Shown: piece by piece, positions 43,436 through 53,315 of the stretch | How positions within the stretch are numbered: the stretch's first letter is position 1 | Layout: the number at the start of each line of letters is the position of its first letter | Source: Mycobacterium sp. | GTDB lineage: Bacteria > Actinomycetota > Actinomycetes > Mycobacteriales > Mycobacteriaceae | Length of the DNA: 64,000 nucleotides | Assembly (NCBI GenBank): GCA_016197405.1 | Contig: JACPVR010000012.1 | Location: 216,132-280,131 of the forward strand | Reading direction: 5' to 3' | The notes under the pieces: generated by a model | Told to the model about the DNA's origin: nothing | The model's database searches: none | The model's input: only the letters and a program-made list of their open reading frames with translations | Translations under genes and position numbers: made by a program

Positions 43436-44536
43436 ATGGTCAACGTGCGGTGCCAAGGTGCGACCTGGCGAATAGTCGTCGCCGCGACCTCTGGCCTGAT
43501 GATTCCGGCAATATCGTCATGCGGTGTTTTCGAGAACAAAAGTGACGAACCCGCGGGCATCGCCGTCATCACCAAGAATGCGACCAACCCGTTCTTCGTG
43601 ACGATCCAGGACGGAGCCCAGAAGGAAGCCGCCGCAAAGGACCTCCGGGTGACCGCCACCGCGGGCACCGCGGACGGTGATGTCGACACCCAGATCACGG
43701 CGATCAACGCCGCAATCGACCGCGGTGACAAGGCCATACTGATCGCGCCCAACGGGCAGGGCGTCGACGCGGCACTCCGACGGGCGCGCGACAAAGGCGT
43801 CTTCGTGGTCGCGTTGGATACCAAACCCTCCGACCCCGATGCCGCCGATATCACGTTCGCGACCGACAACTTCGAAGCCGGCCGGCTGATCGGTGCGTGG
43901 TCGGCGAAGAAGATGAACGGCGCGCCCGCCGTCATCGCGATGCTCGACCTGTTCGGCAATCGCGGCGTGGAGTCCGATTCCAGTCGCAACCAGGGATTCC
44001 TCACCGGTATGGGGATCCCCGTCGCCGATCCACGGTACAAGGGCGATGAAGCTCCCACCGGCACCTACAGCGCCGGCGCCTACCGCATCGCCTGCCATGA
44101 AACGACTTTGGGCGCCAAGGACGAGGGTCGCGCAGGTATGGCGCATTGCCTGGCCGACAATCCCGATATCAATCTCGTCTACACCGTCAACGAACCCGCG
44201 GCCAGTGGTGCCGTCGAGGCGTTACAAGCCGCCGGCAAGACCGCGACCGTGGTGTCCGTCGACGGTGGCTGTGATCCCGGGATGAAGATGGTGCAGTCCG
44301 GCGTGGTGGGCGCGACAGCGCAGCAGTATCCACTCCAGATGGCCGTGCAGGGCGTCGATGCCATCGCTGCCTACCTGCGCGACGGAACGCGACCCATCCC
44401 CAACCAGGGCAGCGATATGGTCACCACCGGCGTCGCACTGGTCACCGACGACCCGCAGCCCGACGTGCCCAGCATCGATGTCGCCGAGGGCCTGGCCAAA
44501 TGCTGGGGCAAGGACGAGGGCAACTCGCCCAACTAG
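43436..44536 (+). CDS. Sugar-binding lipoprotein (RbsB-like periplasmic-binding fold)
   Basis: 366 residues. Signal peptide with lipobox AISSC near 29. The domain is type I periplasmic binding: IAVITKNATNPFFVTIQDGAQKEAA, DVDTQITAINAAIDRGDKAILIAPNG, and FVVALDTKP. It should bind a monosaccharide or similar ligand for an ABC importer. No permease or ATPase gene is adjacent, so it is an orphan component or a sensor. ATG 43436 has GGAG eight bases upstream. Confidence 0.85.
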   Translation: MVNVRCQGATWRIVVAATSGLMIPAISSCGVFENKSDEPAGIAVITKNATNPFFVTIQDGAQKEAAAKDLRVTATAGTADGDVDTQITAINAAIDRGDKAILIAPNGQGVDAALRRARDKGVFVVALDTKPSDPDAADITFATDNFEAGRLIGAWSAKKMNGAPAVIAMLDLFGNRGVESDSSRNQGFLTGMGIPVADPRYKGDEAPTGTYSAGAYRIACHETTLGAKDEGRAGMAHCLADNPDINLVYTVNEPAASGAVEALQAAGKTATVVSVDGGCDPGMKMVQSGVVGATAQQYPLQMAVQGVDAIAAYLRDGTRPIPNQGSDMVTTGVALVTDDPQPDVPSIDVAEGLAKCWGKDEGNSPN

Positions 44537-44564
44537 ATCTGCCGGAGAGTGGCAGCGTGCCCCA

Positions 44565-47477
44565 TCACCCGGCGCTCCCGGGTTCGCGTTCGAGCAGGTC
44601 GCGGACGGCGGGCCGGGTTCCATACGGCTGCAGCATCTGGCTGGCCGGTCGCGTGCGCACGATCTGCGGCCACCAGAACCAGCGCCCCAGCAGCACCGCG
44701 ATCGACGGTGTCATGAAGGACCGGACGATCAAGGTGTCGAACAGCAGGCCCAGACCGATGGTGGTGCCGATCTGACCGAGGACTATCAGGTCGCTGAAGA
44801 TGAACGAGGACATGGTGGCCGCGAACACCAGACCGGCCGCGGTGACGACGCCGCCGGTTCCCGCCATCGCACGTATGCTCCCGGTCTTGAGTCCGGCTCC
44901 GATCTCTTCCTTGAATCGCGATATCAACAGCAGGTTGTAGTCGGCTCCGACCGCCAGCAGCAGGATGACAGCCAGCGCCAGCACGATCCAATACAGCTGG
45001 ATACCGAAGATGTACTGCCACACCAGGACCGACAGTCCGAATGACGCACCCAACGACAGCACCACGGTACCCACGATGACACCGGCGGCCACCAGGCTGC
45101 GGGTTATGAACATCATGATGAGCAGGATCAGTGCCAGCGCCGCCAGTGCGGCGATCAGCAGGTCGTACTTGGCGCCGTCCTGGATGTCCTTATAGGTGGC
45201 CGCGGTACCTGCGACATAGATCTTGGCATCCGAGAGCGGGGTGGCCTTGATCGCGTCGAAAGCCGAATCCCTGATCCGGTCGATATGCGAGATGCCCTCG
45301 GGCGTAGCGGGATTGCCGTCGTGGGTGATGATCATCCTGGCGGCCTTGCCGTCGGGCGAGAGGAACAATTTCAGTCCGCGCTTGAAGTCCGGGTTGTCGA
45401 AGGCTTCCGGCGGCAGGTAGAACGAGTCGTCGTTCTTCGCGTCGTCGAAGGCCTGCCCCATGGCCGTGGCGTTGCGCAGCGCTTCCTCGCTCTGCGTATT
45501 GGTTCCACCGGTGGTGGCGTAGTTGGACAGGATGAGATCGCGGTTGCGTTCCTGGATGGCGATCTGTGGCGGCAACAACGCCACCAGCTCGGGTTGTAAC
45601 GCGTCGAGTTTGTCGAGACTGGCGGTGATGGTGCCGAACTGGTCACTGAGCTTGCTGATGCCGTCGAGGGAGTCGAAGACATTTCGCAGCGCCGCGCACA
45701 TGGGTATGTCGAAGCAGTGCGGCTCCCAGTAGAAGTAGTTGCGTAAGGGTCGGAACTGGTCGTCGAAGTTGGCCAGCTTGTCACGCAGGTCGTTGACCAC
45801 CGTGACGGTGTCGTGGAACGCCTGGGTCTGTTCGTGGGTGGCGGCCGCACTCTGCTGCTGTAGCGCCAGCTGCTGCTTGAGGATGCCGACGGTGTTGCTG
45901 ATCTCATCGGCCTGCTTGAGCAGGTCCGCGGCGCGATCCTTCTGATAACTGAGGTTCATGATCTGGCTGGCACTGGACGCGCTGATCTGAAACGGTATGG
46001 AGCTGTGCGTGATCGGGGTGCCGAGCGGACGGGTTATCGACTGCACGAGCGCGACGCCCTTGGTGTGCAGCACTGCCTTCGCGACGCGCTCGAGGATCAG
46101 CATGTCGGCCGGATTGCGCATGTCGTGATCAGTCTCGATCATCAGCAGCTCGGGATTGAGCCGCGCTTCGGAGAAGTGCCGCTCGGCAGCGGTGTACCCG
46201 ACGACCGCGGGCGCGTAGGCAGGCAGATACGGCCGCGCGTCATAACTGGTCTGATAGCCGGGCAGCGCGAGCAGGCCGATGAGCGCGATACCGCACGATA
46301 TGACCAGGATGGGCCCGGGCCATCGGACGATCACGGTGCCGATTCGACGCCAGCCCCGAGTGCGCATCTTGCGTTTGGGATCGAGCAGGCCGAAATGGCT
46401 GGCAATGACCAGCACCGCCGGACCCAGGGTCAGCGCCGCCGCCAGTGTGACCAGGACACCGAGGGCCGCGGGGACACCCAAGGTCTGGAAGTAGGGCAGG
46501 CGGGTGAAGTACAGGCAGGCGACCGCGCCGGCGATGGTCAGGCCCGAGCCGACGATGACGTGCACCGTTCCGCGGAACATGGTGTAGTACGCGGATTCTC
46601 GATCCTCACCGTTGTGTCGCGCTTCGTGGTAGCGGCCGACCATGAAGATGGCGTAGTCGGTTCCCGCCGCGATCGCCAGCAGGGTGAGCAGATTCGTCGA
46701 GTACGTCGAAAGACCGATGACTCCGGAATTGGCCAGGGCGGCAACGACTCCGCGTGCGGCAGAGAGCTCGACGAGAACGGTGACCAGGATTATCAGCGTG
46801 CTGGCGATCGAGCGGTAGACGATGAGCAGCATCACCGCGATCACCAGAAACGTTATGGCGGTGACCTCGTGGGTGCCCTCGCTGCCGACTTCGAAATTGT
46901 CGGTGATCAGCGGTGCGGCGCCGGTGACGTAGGCCTTGACCCCGGGTGGCGGTTGCATACCGGCGACGATGGCGCGAACCGCGTCGACCGATTGGTTCGA
47001 CAGCGCCTCGCCCTGGTTCCCGGCCAGATATACCTGCACCAGCGCGGCCTTGCCGTCCTTGCTCTGCGAGCCGCCCGCCGTCAGCGGATCGCCCCAGAAA
47101 TCCTGGATGTGCTGGACGTGTGTGGTGTCCTGGGCCAGCCGTTTGACCATCTCGTCGTAGAAGTGGTGCGCGTCGGCGCCCAGCGGCTTGTCGCCTTCGA
47201 GCACGATCATGGCTGCGCTGTCGGAGTCGAACTCGTCGAACACTTTTCCGATATGCCGCATGGCCATGATCGAGGGTGAGTCGGCTGCGTTCATCGACAC
47301 CGAGCGCTCGGCGCCGACGACCTCGAGCTGTGGTGCGGCGATGTTGGTCAGGGCGGCCACGGCGATCCACAACAGCAGGATCGGTACGGCCAGCCGGCGG
47401 ATGTTGCGCGCCGTGCGTGATCCTTCGGTTCGTGCGGAGGGGGTTTCGACCGGGTCGTCGAGCCGGTGGTCGCTCAT
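44565..47477 (-). CDS. MmpL-family RND lipid transporter
   Basis: 970 residues from ATG 47477, overlapping the MmpS stop (ATGA). RND/MmpL features: 11-12 hydrophobic helices, two large extracytoplasmic loops, [24 protein letters not shown] and its repeat [17 protein letters not shown], with the proton-relay Asp-Tyr pairs. A coiled region (about 480-620) is of the MmpL4/MmpL5 kind, whose members with MmpS4/5 export siderophores and drugs. Which lipid or siderophore is moved here is unknown. Divergent TetR suggests drug-responsive expression. Confidence 0.92.
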   Translation of the reverse strand: MSDHRLDDPVETPSARTEGSRTARNIRRLAVPILLLWIAVAALTNIAAPQLEVVGAERSVSMNAADSPSIMAMRHIGKVFDEFDSDSAAMIVLEGDKPLGADAHHFYDEMVKRLAQDTTHVQHIQDFWGDPLTAGGSQSKDGKAALVQVYLAGNQGEALSNQSVDAVRAIVAGMQPPPGVKAYVTGAAPLITDNFEVGSEGTHEVTAITFLVIAVMLLIVYRSIASTLIILVTVLVELSAARGVVAALANSGVIGLSTYSTNLLTLLAIAAGTDYAIFMVGRYHEARHNGEDRESAYYTMFRGTVHVIVGSGLTIAGAVACLYFTRLPYFQTLGVPAALGVLVTLAAALTLGPAVLVIASHFGLLDPKRKMRTRGWRRIGTVIVRWPGPILVISCGIALIGLLALPGYQTSYDARPYLPAYAPAVVGYTAAERHFSEARLNPELLMIETDHDMRNPADMLILERVAKAVLHTKGVALVQSITRPLGTPITHSSIPFQISASSASQIMNLSYQKDRAADLLKQADEISNTVGILKQQLALQQQSAAATHEQTQAFHDTVTVVNDLRDKLANFDDQFRPLRNYFYWEPHCFDIPMCAALRNVFDSLDGISKLSDQFGTITASLDKLDALQPELVALLPPQIAIQERNRDLILSNYATTGGTNTQSEEALRNATAMGQAFDDAKNDDSFYLPPEAFDNPDFKRGLKLFLSPDGKAARMIITHDGNPATPEGISHIDRIRDSAFDAIKATPLSDAKIYVAGTAATYKDIQDGAKYDLLIAALAALALILLIMMFITRSLVAAGVIVGTVVLSLGASFGLSVLVWQYIFGIQLYWIVLALAVILLLAVGADYNLLLISRFKEEIGAGLKTGSIRAMAGTGGVVTAAGLVFAATMSSFIFSDLIVLGQIGTTIGLGLLFDTLIVRSFMTPSIAVLLGRWFWWPQIVRTRPASQMLQPYGTRPAVRDLLEREPGSAG

Positions 47478-47920
47478 GCCGACTTGTCCAGGCACGCGAT
47501 GTAACCGTTCACGTTCTCGGTCGACCTTTCGTCCTTGACGATGCCGTTGACGGTTATCCGACAGCCGATGGTGGCGCCGTCGCCCTGTGCACGCAGATCC
47601 GCGTACAGCGTCGGGTCATCGGTCGTCAACGTCTGCGACCAGGGCAGCGCAACGTCGTCGACGCGCTGTGGCTGGGCGTGCTCGTCGAGGTAGTTGATGG
47701 TGGCCACCGATCCCGGTGAGCCGAACACCTCGAACAGCACCCGCTTGGGGTTGTAGCCGGTGTTCTCCAGCGCATCGGCGCTCGGGCGGGACACCGTGTT
47801 GTCCGATCCGAAGATCGCGTGCAAGCGGTGGACGCTGAACGCGACGACCGCCACGACCAGCACAGCCACGATCACGGTCCAGCGCCGTCTGATGAGGTTG
47901 CCGACCGACAACTTGCTCAT
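47474..47920 (-). CDS. MmpS-family membrane accessory protein
   Basis: 148 residues with one N-terminal membrane span ([20 protein letters not shown], about 11-30) and a periplasmic beta domain: [28 protein letters not shown] and [20 protein letters not shown]. It forms a complex with the MmpL pump encoded immediately downstream. It is divergent from the TetR gene across 178 bases containing the palindromic operator. Confidence 0.92.
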   Translation of the reverse strand: MSKLSVGNLIRRRWTVIVAVLVVAVVAFSVHRLHAIFGSDNTVSRPSADALENTGYNPKRVLFEVFGSPGSVATINYLDEHAQPQRVDDVALPWSQTLTTDDPTLYADLRAQGDGATIGCRITVNGIVKDERSTENVNGYIACLDKSA

Positions 47921-47990
47921 CGGATCGCCTTTCGCATTGGGGCGCGACGTGTCTCACCCCGTCGTCGGCACGCCTGTGGCGGCCTGAAGA

Positions 47991-48032
47991 ACGGTACGGT
48001 ACGGTACTGGGCCGTGCAAGCCGTACGGCTTG
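47991..48032. promoter_or_regulatory. Operator region: ACGGT triplet repeat and 16-base palindrome
   Basis: Three tandem copies of ACGGT fill 47991-48005. The perfect palindrome CAAGCCGTACGGCTTG follows at 48017-48032. Both sit in the mmpS/TetR divergent gap, so the TetR protein probably binds here and represses both genes. CGTACG forms the symmetric core. Confidence 0.65.
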
Positions 48033-48098
48033 TTGACTATCACCGGGACGTCTGCTCTCACGCGTGACGTCGCGGCGGAACAGACCTAAGGTGGGCGC

Positions 48099-48710
48099 GT
48101 GTCCCCGGATCCGACGCACGAAGCCGCGGTGCTGCCGCTGGAGTGCGACTGGACCGAGCGTGAATCCGAGCTCTTGGCCGTCACGCTGAAGTTGTTGCAG
48201 GAGCACGGCTATGACCGATTGACCGTCGAAGCCGTGGCCACCGAAGCCAAGGCCAGCAAGGCGACTATGTACCGGAGGTGGCCCTCGAAGGCCGATCTGG
48301 TGCTGGCGGCGTTCATCGAGGGGACCCGGGAGTCGGCGGTCCCACCCCGCACCGGGTCGTTGCGTGACGACCTGTTGGCCATCGGCACCGCTGTGGCCGC
48401 GCAGGCCCAGGAGCATTCCACCACCATGCGAGCGGTGCTCAATGAGATGTCACGTAGCGAGGGACTGCGCGAAGCGATGCAGCAGAAGTTCGTCCGGCAT
48501 CGGAACGTGTTGATAAAAGAGGTACTCAACGCGGCCGTCGATCGCGGCGAGATCGACGCCGAGATGATCAACCCCGAGATCTGGGATGTGCTGCCGGGCT
48601 ATTTGGTATTTCGCTCATTGGTCTCCGAGCGGCCGCCCACCGACGACACGGTGCGCGCTCTCGTCGACGAGGTGTTGATCCCCAGCCTGCGGCGCAACCG
48701 AACTCATTGA
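48099..48710 (+). CDS. TetR-family regulator of the mmpS-mmpL unit
   Basis: 203 residues from GTG 48099. N-terminal TetR HTH: LLQEHGYDRLTVEAVATEAKASKATMYRRWPSKADLV (about 33-69). The ligand domain is C-terminal. By position it represses mmpS-mmpL and itself through the palindrome upstream; similar to the Rv0678/MmpR and TetR-type control of MmpL pumps, although Rv0678 is MarR-type. Confidence 0.9.
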   Translation: MSPDPTHEAAVLPLECDWTERESELLAVTLKLLQEHGYDRLTVEAVATEAKASKATMYRRWPSKADLVLAAFIEGTRESAVPPRTGSLRDDLLAIGTAVAAQAQEHSTTMRAVLNEMSRSEGLREAMQQKFVRHRNVLIKEVLNAAVDRGEIDAEMINPEIWDVLPGYLVFRSLVSERPPTDDTVRALVDEVLIPSLRRNRTH

Positions 48711-48873
48711 GGCGCGTGCTCAATGCCGATGATGCCGGCGGCCGCCCGGAATACACATCGAATTCCTATCGTTATCTAAGTTTGCCCCTACTGTCACATG
48801 GGTAACTTCAGTAACAGCGCGAATTCCAAGCGCCACCGTGAGCCGCGACGAAAGAATTGAATGGAACATCGCA

Positions 48874-49341
48874 ATGAATACCGTCCTCTATTGCAGCGCC
48901 AACGGCGCCATCTACGAAACCCGCGCCTACAGCAAGGCTGATATCGATCAGCTCGTGCACGACCAGGGGCTGCAGTGCCTGACCAGTACCGACCGGCAGT
49001 TCGACTTCTGGTTCAGCCCGTCCACCCGCCGGTGCCAGCGCCGCGCCAACCAGAGCGCCACCGAACTGCTCTTGGCGACAACATCATTCACCGCGAAGAC
49101 GGTCCCGCTGCTTCGCGGCTGTGTCGTCATCGCGACCCACGATTCCGATGGTGACCTGGATGGATTGAGCTGGCAGCAGCTCGATCAGCTCACCGAGAAG
49201 AATCGTACGATCACCAGACGTGACGAGCGCCTGCTCGGCAGGCGCATTCGGCGCGACGATCGCCGCCAGCAGCGTGCCACCGAGGCCACCCCGGCCGCCG
49301 TGCGCCGTGCGGGAAACCCGCGCACGCCGGTTCGGCACTGA
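48874..49341 (+). CDS. Hypothetical protein, 155 residues
   Basis: ATG 48874 is chosen because the readable part begins MNTVLYCSANGAIYETRAYS; an earlier GTG at 48838 would add 12 residues. Features: CLTSTDRQFDFWFSPSTRRCQRRAN, a central ATELLLATTSFTAKTVPLLRGCVV stretch and a basic, disordered C-terminus (RRIRRDDRRQQRA). It may bind nucleic acid through that tail; this is inference. I do not recognise a family. Confidence 0.55.
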   Translation: MNTVLYCSANGAIYETRAYSKADIDQLVHDQGLQCLTSTDRQFDFWFSPSTRRCQRRANQSATELLLATTSFTAKTVPLLRGCVVIATHDSDGDLDGLSWQQLDQLTEKNRTITRRDERLLGRRIRRDDRRQQRATEATPAAVRRAGNPRTPVRH

Positions 49342-49354
49342 CAATCCACGCAAT

Positions 49355-49834
49355 TCATCGGCGGAAAACCAGCCAACGCATTGCGCAGTACATGTAGGCG
49401 GCCTCGCATCCACCGGCGACCATGCGCGCCAGCTGATACTGCAAACCTGCGTTCGTCAACAAGCTGCACACCCCCAGGATGAACGCCAGATAGTTGACGA
49501 CGACCACACCGACGTAGAGCGCATACTGCGGTCCGACCGGCGCGTGCGATCGAAAATTGAAGATCCGGTTCAGTGTGTAACTCAGCGTGAAAGCGCAGGC
49601 GTATGCCGCTGTCACGGCGATCGGCATCGGTAGGCCCATTCCGCCGCGTAGGCCGGTGAGGATTGCCAGGTCGACGCCGAATGTGACGGTGTTGATCAGG
49701 CAGAAGCCGAGGAATGTCGGCGCCACAACGGAATTCAGGCCAAGCGGTAACCAGCCGACGACCATCTCACACCAGCCGTGGAACCGCCTGACCAGGCGTG
49801 CATCACCGGATCGCGACTCGGCACGCACCAACAC
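49355..49834 (-). CDS. GtrA-like membrane protein
   Basis: 159 residues with four hydrophobic helices: NSVVAPTFLGFCLINTVTF, VTAAYACAFTLSYTLNRIF, ALYVGVVVVNYLAFILGVCSL and VAGGCEAAYMYCAMRWLVF. The order and the NRIFNF motif fit the GtrA family, flippases or partners of glycosyl transfer to the envelope. The start is the first GTG of the frame; an ATG 23 codons later would still contain all four helices. Confidence 0.78.
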   Translation of the reverse strand: MLVRAESRSGDARLVRRFHGWCEMVVGWLPLGLNSVVAPTFLGFCLINTVTFGVDLAILTGLRGGMGLPMPIAVTAAYACAFTLSYTLNRIFNFRSHAPVGPQYALYVGVVVVNYLAFILGVCSLLTNAGLQYQLARMVAGGCEAAYMYCAMRWLVFRR

Positions 49835-50021
49835 ACGATTTCATGGCCAGATGTCTCAGACGTGAGCGCAGGACGAATATCCGACTGCCCTCGCAGGCAC
49901 GATCACGCCAGCCTGCGTTCAGATGCTGCCAACGGAAATGAACGCCATCCATCGCCTGTTGGAACCGGCAGATCCCGGGATCGTCATCCATCCGGGGTCG
50001 ACACGGGAAGAGGCGAGAGCA

Positions 50022-50189
50022 ATGAAGAAGTTGGGATTGGCGAGTACCGTCGCCGGCGCTCTGATGGCCGCGTTGATCGGCTTCGCCGCTCCGGCTCAGG
50101 CGCACAATCACCACCATGACTACTACTGGTGGGATCAGCTGTACCCGACGGTGGTTGTGCCGCACGTCGATACGACAGTTCACCACTGA
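50022..50189 (+). CDS. Small exported His/aromatic-rich protein, 55 residues
   Basis: ATG 50022 has AAGAGGCG upstream. A Sec signal peptide (KKLGLASTVAGALMAALIGF) ends at APAQA, leaving a mature peptide of about 28 residues, HNHHHDYYWWDQLYP followed by TVVVPHVDTTVHH. Seven His plus Asp and Tyr suggest metal binding. A 13-base-stem terminator follows. I do not recognise a family. Codons before the ATG are open but not plausible. Confidence 0.6.
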   Translation: MKKLGLASTVAGALMAALIGFAAPAQAHNHHHDYYWWDQLYPTVVVPHVDTTVHH

Positions 50190-50197
50190 GTCATCGC

Positions 50198-50236
50198 AAT
50201 CAGCAGAGCGTCCGCACCGCGGGCGCTCTGCTGATT
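50198..50236. terminator. Terminator between the small secreted gene and DUF427 gene
   Basis: AATCAGCAGAGCG and CGCTCTGCTGATT form a perfect 13-base stem with a 13-base loop; the right side is followed by T-rich TCTG. It lies between convergent genes and could serve both directions. Confidence 0.75.
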
Positions 50237-50240
50237 TCTG

Positions 50241-50732
50241 TCACCACCCCATCGACCCGGGCACGCCCTTGAAGGGCCCGACGACCCAGCTGTTGATCCA
50301 TCCCCCGTAGAACCCGCCCGGCTGCGGTGTGACGTCCTCTCCGTTGACGGTGCACCGATCCACGAGCGCCGCCATCACGGCGACCGCACCCGCGATCGCG
50401 GTGAACGCTGCCGTAGGTTTCGGATAGGTCCAGGCCGCCTTCGGCGCGACACGAGTCGGGGTCACCAGATCGAAGTAGCCGGCCTGCCCCTTCCATTCAC
50501 ACCAGGACGATCCGGATACCGGACGCAGAGTTCCGGCGACGAAAGCCGTTCGAGGCAAGTAATACGTCGGCGGATGGCTGGTCTCGAGCACACGCCAGGC
50601 CCGCCGGGTGGATGCGATGCACTGTCCGCCCAGTTCGATGGTGATCGTGCCGTCGAATTCCTCGAGGCGGGGCGGTCGCGGGTAGTCCCATACCGATTCT
50701 TGCCCGGGCTTGGGAATGTCGGGGGTTGGCAT
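50241..50732 (-). CDS. DUF427 domain protein
   Basis: 163 residues. DUF427 pattern: ESVWDYPRPPRLEEFDGTITIELGG, TSHPPTYYLPRTAF and SWCEWKGQAGYFDL. These small beta proteins are common in actinobacteria without a proven function. No signal or membrane segment. It ends against the strong terminator. Confidence 0.85.
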   Translation of the reverse strand: MPTPDIPKPGQESVWDYPRPPRLEEFDGTITIELGGQCIASTRRAWRVLETSHPPTYYLPRTAFVAGTLRPVSGSSWCEWKGQAGYFDLVTPTRVAPKAAWTYPKPTAAFTAIAGAVAVMAALVDRCTVNGEDVTPQPGGFYGGWINSWVVGPFKGVPGSMGW

Positions 50733-51041
50733 TGAGCCAGTCTACGAATGTTGCCAAAATTCGGCCGGCGTGTGCGGCTGGCGAACTTTGCGACGTTTCG
50801 GTCGAGGCTGTCAGTTCAGCCTCGATATGGAAGTTCGAAGATAGCTGAGCGCGTGCCACACGAGGCATATATTGTCACAGCAGACGCTCTCCGGCACCGG
50901 ACGGAAACCCACCGTTTTCGCAGTTTATCGCTCATAGCAGCCTCACATGTTCGCTGAGGTGGGTGGACAATTACGACAATACGTGCGTATCGTTCCAGTT
51001 CGTACGACTTAGCTGTCTACGGGCAGTCAACTACCGAGGTT
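50733..51041. other. 309-base gap before the diguanylate cyclase
   Basis: No convincing gene. It is AT-richer around 50860-50990 and contains CATATATT (a possible -10 near 50865) and the 12-base symmetric ATACGTGCGTAT at 50979-50990. Either may control the GGDEF gene. No transcript can be assigned from sequence. Confidence 0.4.
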
Positions 51042-52115
51042 TTGTTCGAATTGTCAACGATACGCCGCTGGTGGCAACAGCCCGATCAGTACGACTGGAC
51101 TACGCAGTTTTTGCGGCAGCGCGGTCTGCTGCGTTCGGCGCGGCTGATCATGGCAACGGTCGCCGGCTCGGCGGCACTGGTTCCGCTGGCGTTTCTGGCC
51201 GGGCTGAACAGCCCCCATGTCGCCGCAGTGGCGGCGGGCCTGGCTGGTGCACTGTTCACCCTGGGTATGACCACGTATTGGCTCTACCGCTGGCCCACCC
51301 GGCGTCAATCAGAAATCGTCGTCACCCTTGGGGTCCTGGTCATCGCGGTGTGGAGTACTGCTCAGCCGGCGGCGGCGGTGGCCGTCCTCGCCTGCACCGC
51401 GACCGCTGTGACGGGCGGCTACATCGCGTTCTTTCACAGCACCAGGCTGCTTTTCCTCAATTTCGCCGCGGCGTTTGTGCTCGCGTGGACCGCGACAGCG
51501 CGCCTCGCCGCCGACACCGACTTCTCGACGGCTGTCGCAGCCTTCTGGCTGGTTGTCTTCCTCAACATCTCGGTACCGCTCGGTGTCCGGGCCATGTCCC
51601 TGGCACTGAGTGAGTACGCGACGCGCTCCGAGGTCGATCCCTTGACCGGTCTGCTCAACCGGCGCGCCTTCACCGGCGTGGTCGCCCGGCGACTCGGCAA
51701 CGGTTCCCTGTCGGTCACCCACCTGACGGTGCTGATGGTCGATCTCGACGCGTTCAAACGCATCAACGACACACGGGGACATCTGGCCGGCGACCGGGTG
51801 CTGCTCGCCGTCGCGGAACTGCTGCGCGAGCACTATCCGCCACCGGCCGCCGTGTGCCGGGCCGGCGGCGAGGAGTTCTTGGTTGCCGACCTGGGTGACC
51901 TGGGGCGGGCGCGTGCAAACGCCTCGCGACTGTGCCTGGCCATCGCGGCGCTGCCGCATGAGGTCACCGCGAGTATCGGCACCGCGGCCACCTCCGTGGT
52001 CTCGGGTGCCAGATCATCGGTGCGACCGCTCCTGGATGACCTCATATCCGCCGCCGACCTTGCGATGTACGCCGCGAAGCGCGAGGGCGGCAATCGCGCG
52101 CATCATGCCGACTAG
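51042..52115 (+). CDS. Membrane diguanylate cyclase (GGDEF)
   Basis: 357 residues. Five to six hydrophobic helices (about 35-185) are followed by a GGDEF domain: DPLTGLLNRRAF at 199-210 and the active-site GGEEF at 275-279. The I-site RxxD before GGEEF is absent, so product inhibition may be lost. It should make c-di-GMP at the membrane. Start is a TTG at 51042; a TTG at 51051 is also possible. A cellulase and, farther on, an EAL protein lie downstream. Confidence 0.88.
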   Translation: MFELSTIRRWWQQPDQYDWTTQFLRQRGLLRSARLIMATVAGSAALVPLAFLAGLNSPHVAAVAAGLAGALFTLGMTTYWLYRWPTRRQSEIVVTLGVLVIAVWSTAQPAAAVAVLACTATAVTGGYIAFFHSTRLLFLNFAAAFVLAWTATARLAADTDFSTAVAAFWLVVFLNISVPLGVRAMSLALSEYATRSEVDPLTGLLNRRAFTGVVARRLGNGSLSVTHLTVLMVDLDAFKRINDTRGHLAGDRVLLAVAELLREHYPPPAAVCRAGGEEFLVADLGDLGRARANASRLCLAIAALPHEVTASIGTAATSVVSGARSSVRPLLDDLISAADLAMYAAKREGGNRAHHAD

Positions 52116-52271
52116 CCGAAACGCGGCGTTGCTGAGCGCGCAGCCGACTCCCGGCACCAGCACGCCATGTCGCGTTTATGCCTCGGCGCTCAGGTTGCCC
52201 CTGCTCGGTGACACCACCGAACGGCCATCGGCAATTGGCGCTAGTCGCAGCTCGGCACTACTTTTCCTGGG

Positions 52272-53276
52272 GTGACGTATTCAACCCCCGGCGCAGTCGC
52301 GCGGTGGGTAGCTCCCTTCCTGACCGTTGCGGCTGTCGCCGGCCTGGGCTGTTCGGTGCTCCCGCTGGAATCTGCTCCCACTCCTGCGATACGACTGGTC
52401 GACGACTCCAATCCGCTCGCCGGACTTCCGTTCTACGTCAATCCCAACTCGGCGGCGATGCGGGCCGCGCAGAGTGCTGATCCGCCCAGTCCGCAGCTGA
52501 CCGCCATCGCCAATACACCTCAGGCCTACTGGATGGACCAGCTGTCGACGCCCGCCGTCGACGCGAAATACATCGCGGCGGCACAGGCGGCCGGCACCCG
52601 GCCGATCCTGGCCCTCTACGGAATACCGCATCGCGACTGCGGAAGCTTCGCCGCCGGCGGGTTCGGTTCGGCGGATGCCTACCGTGGCTGGATCGACGGC
52701 GTCGCAGCCGCCATCGGGGGCGGGCCCGCGGCGATAATCCTCGAACCCGACGCGTTGGCCATGGCCGACTGCCTGTCAGCCGACCAGCAGCAGGAACGCT
52801 ATGCGTTGATCCGCTACGCCGTGGACACGCTGACCCAGAATCCGAACACCGCCCTCTACGTAGACGCCGGCCATTCACGCTGGGTCAGCGCCGAGACCAT
52901 GGCCGCCCGGCTCAACGATGTCGGCGTGAGCAAAGCGCGCGGTTTCAGCCTCAACACCGCGAACTTCTTCAGCACCGGCGAAGAGATCGGCTACGGCGAC
53001 ACGATTTCCGGGCTCACCGGCGGCGCGCACTACGTGATCGATACGTCGCGCAACGGAGCCGGACCGGTCGAGGGTGATCCGCTGTACTGGTGCAATCCGT
53101 CCGGACGGGCCCTGGGCGTCGCGCCTACCACCGATACCGGCAACGGTCAGATCGATGCCTTCCTCTGGGTCAAACGCCCCGGCGAATCCGACGGATCGTG
53201 TGGCCGCGGCGAGCCCGGCGCTGGTCGTTTCATGAGCCAGTACGCCATCGACCTGGCCAGCAACGCCGGCATGTAG
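52272..53276 (+). CDS. Secreted GH6 endoglucanase (cellulase)
   Basis: 334 residues from GTG 52272. An N-terminal hydrophobic segment ends near 35, then the GH6 fold: LYGIPHRDCGSFAAGG with the catalytic acid Asp122, and IILEPDALA with Asp160, plus NTANF and YVIDTSRNG. This family hydrolyses beta-1,4-glucan, as in mycobacterial CelA1. No cellulose-binding module is attached. It lies between the diguanylate cyclase and the Pro-rich/two-component genes, so it may trim cellulose in biofilm. Confidence 0.88.
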   Translation: MTYSTPGAVARWVAPFLTVAAVAGLGCSVLPLESAPTPAIRLVDDSNPLAGLPFYVNPNSAAMRAAQSADPPSPQLTAIANTPQAYWMDQLSTPAVDAKYIAAAQAAGTRPILALYGIPHRDCGSFAAGGFGSADAYRGWIDGVAAAIGGGPAAIILEPDALAMADCLSADQQQERYALIRYAVDTLTQNPNTALYVDAGHSRWVSAETMAARLNDVGVSKARGFSLNTANFFSTGEEIGYGDTISGLTGGAHYVIDTSRNGAGPVEGDPLYWCNPSGRALGVAPTTDTGNGQIDAFLWVKRPGESDGSCGRGEPGAGRFMSQYAIDLASNAGM

Positions 53277-53315
53277 GTCTGCGTACCCGGCCGGGCAGCC
53301 GCCGCGTCAGATCCG

